This document shows positions 7,398 through 8,060 of a DNA stretch of 8,060 nucleotides, one piece after another; within the stretch, counting starts at the first letter, position 1, and each line of letters starts with the position of its first letter. Made by a program: the position numbers and the translations under genes. The notes below the pieces were generated by a model. That model did not search any database. It saw nothing but the letters and a program-made list of their open reading frames with translations, and was not told the origin of the DNA. The stretch is from Actinobacteria bacterium UBA5176. Lineage in GTDB: Bacteria; Actinomycetota; UBA4738. The stretch spans positions 23,647 to 31,706 of the forward strand of contig DHWS01000077.1 in the NCBI GenBank assembly GCA_002413305.1. Direction: 5' to 3'.

Positions 7398-7417
7398 CTT
7401 GACCCGCCTTGGGTAAG
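7398..7417. terminator. Candidate bidirectional terminator between convergent genes
   Basis: The 50-bp space between the two stop codons contains CTT (7398-7400), a bulged G, ACCC (7402-7405), a 5-base loop, GGGT (7411-7414) and AAG (7415-7417): seven pairs with one bulge. Its position between convergent genes suits a shared terminator, but no T-tract follows on either strand. Confidence 0.3.
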
Positions 7418-7424
7418 CGCGGAG

Positions 7425-7721
7425 TCATGGGCTGGCCGAAGCGCTCGGCGTCACGGTCGGTGCCGAGACCGAGGTTGACGGAGTCGGGGTCGGCGTCGCC
7501 TTCGTCGTCGATTGCGACAGCAATCCCAGCAACTGCAGAAGGAAGCCGAGCCCGATGAGGAGGGCACCGACCAGGGTCCTGACCCGCTCCTGGTTCCGGT
7601 CGAACCGCTGCTGGATCAACCCGAGGGCTCCCCAGGCGAGGACCAGGGCACCCAATCCACCGACGAGGAGTCCCAACTCGATGAGCCGGCGAGAGAGCGT
7701 CGTTGTAAGGATGAAGGCCAT
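7425..7721 (-). CDS. Small hypothetical membrane protein with two helices and a Ser/Thr/Pro tail (98 aa)
   Basis: No known family is recognised. Two hydrophobic segments are clear, at about 13-36 and 48-68, joined by a short charged loop (QQRFDRNQERVR, 37-48). The C-terminal 28 residues (71-98) are low-complexity Thr, Ser, Pro and Ala. The positive-inside rule puts the charged loop in the cytoplasm and both ends outside, so the tail would be exposed like a surface linker. ATG 7721 is chosen because GAGGAAAGGA lies 9 bases upstream; a TTG at 7742 in frame would place that site inside the gene. The gene stands alone and converges with the lipoprotein gene. Supporting that it is real are the coherent membrane topology, the ribosome binding site and an upstream -10-like hexamer. 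Confidence 0.75.
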   Translation of the reverse strand: MAFILTTTLSRRLIELGLLVGGLGALVLAWGALGLIQQRFDRNQERVRTLVGALLIGLGFLLQLLGLLSQSTTKATPTPTPSTSVSAPTVTPSASASP

Positions 7722-7730
7722 GCTCTGCGA

Positions 7731-7740
7731 TCCTTTCCTC
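7731..7740 (-). promoter_or_regulatory. Ribosome binding site for the small membrane protein
   Basis: The minus strand reads GAGGAAAGGA, ending 9 bases before ATG 7721. It decides between this ATG and the longer TTG start at 7742. Confidence 0.6.
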
Positions 7741-7759
7741 AAGACTGAGCGACGATTAC

Positions 7760-7765
7760 ATCCTA
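7760..7765 (-). promoter_or_regulatory. Candidate -10 box for the small membrane protein gene
   Basis: The minus strand reads TAGGAT, four of six matches to TATAAT and a fit to TANNNT. It is placed so that transcription would begin near 7753, giving a leader of about 30 bases that contains the ribosome binding site. No convincing -35 box is present 16-18 bases further upstream. Confidence 0.35.
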
Positions 7766-7814
7766 TCCCGCTGGTCCTTGACGGGACGGGGGAGCGCGAG
7801 GCGGCACAGGGCTA

Positions 7815-7847
7815 CCCGGGCCCCGGGCGGCAAGCCGGCCGGCCGGG
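7815..7847. repeat. Cluster of GC-only palindromes upstream of the zinc-ribbon gene
   Basis: CCCGGG occurs twice one base apart (7815-7820 and 7822-7827). It is followed by a short complementary pair CGGC and GCCG separated by AA (near 7828-7837) and by three tandem CCGG units ending near 7846. The patch lies in the 199-bp gap before the zinc-ribbon gene, where no gene could be supported. It could form a leader hairpin or protein-binding site, or be compositional noise. Confidence 0.3.
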
Positions 7848-7910
7848 AGGCGGTCCCTCATACGTGGCCGAACGCGCGTCGGCGGTACCATTCCTCCGCA
7901 CCGGCGTGTA

Positions 7911-7916
7911 AGGGGG
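7911..7916 (+). promoter_or_regulatory. Ribosome binding site for the zinc-ribbon gene
   Basis: AGGGGG precedes TTG 7921 by 4 bases, slightly close. An in-frame TAA at 7909-7911 blocks any earlier start, so TTG 7921 (or the rarer CTG 7918) must be used. Confidence 0.45.
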
Positions 7917-7920
7917 TCTG

Positions 7921-8060
7921 TTGGTCTGCCCGAAGTGCGGTACCGAGAATGTCGCGGGCCGGAAGTTCTGCCGCGAATGCGGAAGCCCGCTGGCGCTCTC
8001 ATGCCCTGCCTGTGGCGCGGCGAACGAGCCGGGGGTGAAGTTCTGCGGCGCGTGCGGCTC
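7921..8060 (+). CDS. Double zinc-ribbon protein, N-terminal fragment (3' truncated)
   Basis: Only the first 46 codons fall inside the window. They encode two tandem zinc-ribbon halves: CPKC (Cys3, Cys6) with FCREC (Cys17, Cys20), then CPAC (Cys28, Cys31) with FCGAC (Cys42, Cys45). This gives eight cysteines in four CxxC knuckles, enough for two structural zinc ions. In high-GC bacteria this N-terminal module often precedes a class III adenylate/guanylate cyclase domain plus an AAA ATPase/TPR region. It also occurs ahead of FHA, kinase or membrane domains, so the product cannot be named from this piece. The start is TTG, fixed by an in-frame stop just upstream and an AGGGGG site. It is transcribed away from the small membrane protein gene. 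Confidence 0.85.
   Translation, partial: MVCPKCGTENVAGRKFCRECGSPLALSCPACGAANEPGVKFCGACG

Noticed and set aside
7555..7911. A 118-codon plus-strand open frame running into the zinc-ribbon leader
   Set aside because: It is antisense to the small membrane protein, Arg/Pro-rich and without motifs. It ends at the TAA just before the zinc-ribbon start.
1..8060. CRISPR array, tRNA, rRNA, insertion sequence or integration site
   Set aside because: No spaced repeats, cloverleaf-like segments, transposase or integrase motifs, or flanking terminal repeats were seen on reading both strands.

Overview
The window is a GC-rich bacterial chromosome segment with tightly packed genes and non-ATG starts (GTG, TTG). 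The FtsX-type permease, the DrrA/DrrB-type exporter pair and the zinc-ribbon N-terminus all resemble proteins common in Actinomycetota; Chloroflexota or a related high-GC uncultured lineage is the main alternative. This placement is inferred from protein style, since no rRNA or other phylogenetic marker is present.

Layout. Bases 3-1406 (+) hold the C-terminal two thirds of a UvrD/PcrA-type superfamily 1 DNA helicase, cut by the left edge. It converges, 12 bp apart, with a leftward two-gene operon: an FtsX/MacB-like permease with ten predicted membrane segments (1419-3971) preceded by its LolD/MacB-type ATPase (3978-4745). A 117-bp gap with hairpins separates this from a second leftward operon, a DrrA-type ATPase (5717-6712) overlapping its ABC-2 permease (4863-5720) by 4 bp. 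Divergent from these, 119 bp away, is a small lipoprotein (6832-7374, +) with one PASTA domain and a Cys-rich, excalibur-like C-terminus. A 98-residue two-helix membrane protein (7425-7721, -) converges on it. After a 199-bp gap rich in GC palindromes, the first 46 codons of a double-zinc-ribbon protein run off the right edge (7921-8060, +).

How the genes relate. Each ATPase/permease pair is a self-contained ABC system. The first is of the type that extracts or moves envelope lipids, lipoproteins or peptides. The second is of the type that exports drugs, antibiotics or lipid-linked molecules. Both read leftward, but the hairpin-containing gap suggests separate transcription. The lipoprotein and the small membrane protein are also envelope proteins, so about 6 kb of the window is envelope or transport related. 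No mobile element, CRISPR array, tRNA, rRNA or recognisable new multi-gene system was seen. The least ordinary gene is the PASTA plus excalibur-like lipoprotein.
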